From contig DETX01000094.1 in NCBI GenBank assembly GCA_002362145.1, positions 1 through 7,352 of the forward strand: a stretch of 7,352 nt of DNA, read 5' to 3'. Below the pieces are notes generated by a model. That model did no database searches and was not told the DNA's origin. It saw only the letters and a list, made by a program, of their open reading frames with translations. The translations under genes and the position numbers were made by a program. This DNA is from Clostridiales bacterium UBA3277. GTDB taxonomy: Bacteria; Bacillota; Clostridia; Oscillospirales; Oscillospiraceae. The number at the start of each line of letters is the position of its first letter. Position 1 is the stretch's first letter. Shown in pieces: positions 6,069 to 7,352 of the stretch.

Positions 6069-7352
6069 TCAGCCCTCGTAGAATTTATCGATGGAGGCCA
6101 CCAGAGCGTCCAGGGTCTCCTTGACGGTGGAATTTTGGATCTGGGCCCCCGCCGTGGCCGCGTTGCCGCCGCCGCCCAGGGGCTCGAGAATCACCTGCAC
6201 ATTGGCAGAGCCGATGCTTCGGGCGGAGATGATGACCTGGTCCCCGTCGGGATAGAGGACGAAGGAGGCCGTGATGCCCGAGATATTCAGCAGCTCATCC
6301 GCCGCCTGGGCCGCCAGAATCCGGCTGGTGGTGCTGTTCAAGGCGGCAATGGCAAGCTCACCCCGGTAGAGCCGGGAGGATTTGATGATCTGATACTTTT
6401 CCATGGTGTCCTGGAAGTCGTTTTGCAGCAGCATCTTGACCTCCGTGGGGTCTGCCCCCAGGCGGCGCAGGGCCGCGGCGGCCTCGAAGGTCCGCTCGCC
6501 GGTGCGGACGTTGAAGAACTTCGTATCCAGACAGATGCCCGCCATGAGGCACTTGGCCTCGATGGGCAGCACATCCTGCTTTTCCACGCAGTACAGCAGA
6601 ATCTCCGTCACCAGCTCCGAGGCGGAGGAGGCGTAGGTCTCGTGGAGGTTTACCACCACGGGGCTGATATAGTCCGCCGCCCGGCGGTGGTGGTCCACCA
6701 CGCAGACCTTGGAAATGGCCTCCAGCAGCGGCCGGCACTCCACCTGGTCCGGCCGGTTGGTATCCACAACCACCAGAATGCTGTGGCTGTCGGCCATGAG
6801 CAGGGCGTCCTGGCCGGAGAGGAACACATCCTTATAGCACGGCTCCGCCATGACCTGCTCAATGAGCTTTCCGGCGGCGTTTTTCTCAAGATCGATGACG
6901 ATACTGGCCTTCTTGCCCTTTTTCCGGCACAGGCAGCAGATGCCCACCGCCGCGCCTACGGCGTCCAGGTCGGCGTTCTTGTGGCCCATGATGAACACGT
7001 GGCCGCTCTGGCCGATGAGCTTTTCTAAGGAGCTGGCGATGCTCCGGGAGCCCACCTTGCTTAAGTAGCTGGACTCGGTGCCCCGGCCGCCGTAGAAGGA
7101 GAAGTTGATCCGGTCCTTGATGACCGCCTGGTCGCCGCCCCGGCTCAGGGCCATTTCCACGCCCAGGGCCGCGAATTCATAGCCCTCGTTAAAGTCCGCG
7201 GCGTCCACGCCCAGGCCGATGGAGATGGAGGCCGGCTGGCCTGAGGGACTGGTGACCTCGTGTATCTTTTCCAAAATGGAGAACTTATCGTCGATGGCCA
7301 GCTGCAAATCCCGCCGCTCGAAGAGGAAGAGGTAGCGGTTGCGCTCCAATTT
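6069..7352 (-). CDS. gdpP: GdpP, c-di-AMP phosphodiesterase (DHH/DHHA1), 5' end cut by window edge
   Basis: GdpP (YybT) is a membrane-anchored enzyme that cleaves c-di-AMP to pApA and so affects cell-wall, potassium and beta-lactam stress responses. Only the C-terminal part is here. The frame stays open to the right edge, and the Leu codon (TTG) at 7347-7349 is internal, not a start. Numbering from that Leu: the end of a degenerate GGDEF domain (to about 80, with RGGDQ at 70-74), a DHH domain with H123, D127, D129, D196, D219-H220-H221 and D275 as metal ligands, and a DHHA1 domain (about 320-426). All expected DHH metal ligands are present, so catalysis looks intact. The GGGG motif (392-395) is followed by Asn396 where His is usual. 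The missing N-terminal part should carry two membrane helices and a PAS-like domain. It is the first gene of the run in this window, 26 nt before rplI. The promoter is not in view. Confidence 0.95.
   Translation of the reverse strand, partial: KLERNRYLFLFERRDLQLAIDDKFSILEKIHEVTSPSGQPASISIGLGVDAADFNEGYEFAALGVEMALSRGGDQAVIKDRINFSFYGGRGTESSYLSKVGSRSIASSLEKLIGQSGHVFIMGHKNADLDAVGAAVGICCLCRKKGKKASIVIDLEKNAAGKLIEQVMAEPCYKDVFLSGQDALLMADSHSILVVVDTNRPDQVECRPLLEAISKVCVVDHHRRAADYISPVVVNLHETYASSASELVTEILLYCVEKQDVLPIEAKCLMAGICLDTKFFNVRTGERTFEAAAALRRLGADPTEVKMLLQNDFQDTMEKYQIIKSSRLYRGELAIAALNSTTSRILAAQAADELLNISGITASFVLYPDGDQVIISARSIGSANVQVILEPLGGGGNAATAGAQIQNSTVKETLDALVASIDKFYEG

Noticed and set aside
6135..7028. 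Plus-strand open frame (297 codons) opposite gdpP
   Set aside because: His/Gly/Gln-rich shadow of the gdpP coding strand; no domain and no supporting signals.
7347..7349. TTG as a true start of the phosphodiesterase
   Set aside because: The frame stays open to the edge, and this point lies within the GGDEF-like domain, so the gene clearly continues beyond the window.
1..7352. Mobile elements, CRISPR arrays, tRNA or riboswitch, defence system
   Set aside because: Nearly all of the window is coding with recognisable housekeeping products. No gap exceeds 50 nt, and no repeats of useful length or transposase-like frames are seen.

Overview
This 7.35 kb window is a dense run of seven protein-coding genes, all on the minus strand, so transcription goes from high to low coordinates. 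The sequence is GC-rich. The proteins are typical of low-GC-type Firmicutes/Clostridia families (GdpP with a degenerate GGDEF domain, the TilS-Hpt-FtsH trio, strong AAGGAG-type ribosome binding sites). A GC-rich clostridial lineage such as the Oscillospiraceae is my best guess from family resemblance and base composition. It is an inference, not a measured placement.

Layout in transcription order: the 3' two-thirds of gdpP (c-di-AMP phosphodiesterase, cut by the right edge), rplI (ribosomal protein L9), a small Nudix hydrolase of the Ap4A-hydrolase-like type, dnaB (replicative helicase), tilS (tRNA-Ile lysidine synthetase), hpt (hypoxanthine phosphoribosyltransferase) and ftsH (membrane AAA+ zinc protease, ending 8 bases from the left edge). 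The junctions are a 26 nt gap, a 1 nt overlap (TGATG), a 48 nt gap, an 11 nt overlap, a 1 nt gap and a 46 nt gap. There is no intergenic stretch over 50 nt, no visible strong promoter and no convincing strong terminator, so the window reads as one operon or two tightly abutted ones. The promoter would lie beyond the right edge. I see no RNA genes, mobile elements, CRISPR arrays or long repeats.

Two gene blocks that are widely conserved in Firmicutes, gdpP-rplI-dnaB and tilS-hpt-ftsH, are joined here directly, with a Nudix gene set between rplI and dnaB. The set combines translation (L9, TilS), replication (DnaB), membrane proteolysis (FtsH) and nucleotide metabolism or signalling (GdpP, Nudix, Hpt). 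This is mainly core housekeeping DNA; I found no clear new system. The points worth a second look are at residue and junction level: a TTG start for ftsH that the sequence nearly forces, an Asn in place of the usual His of the GdpP GGGGH motif, a Val at a usually acidic DnaB position, a Tyr in the FtsH pore loop, and the grouping of three nucleotide-second-messenger-linked genes.
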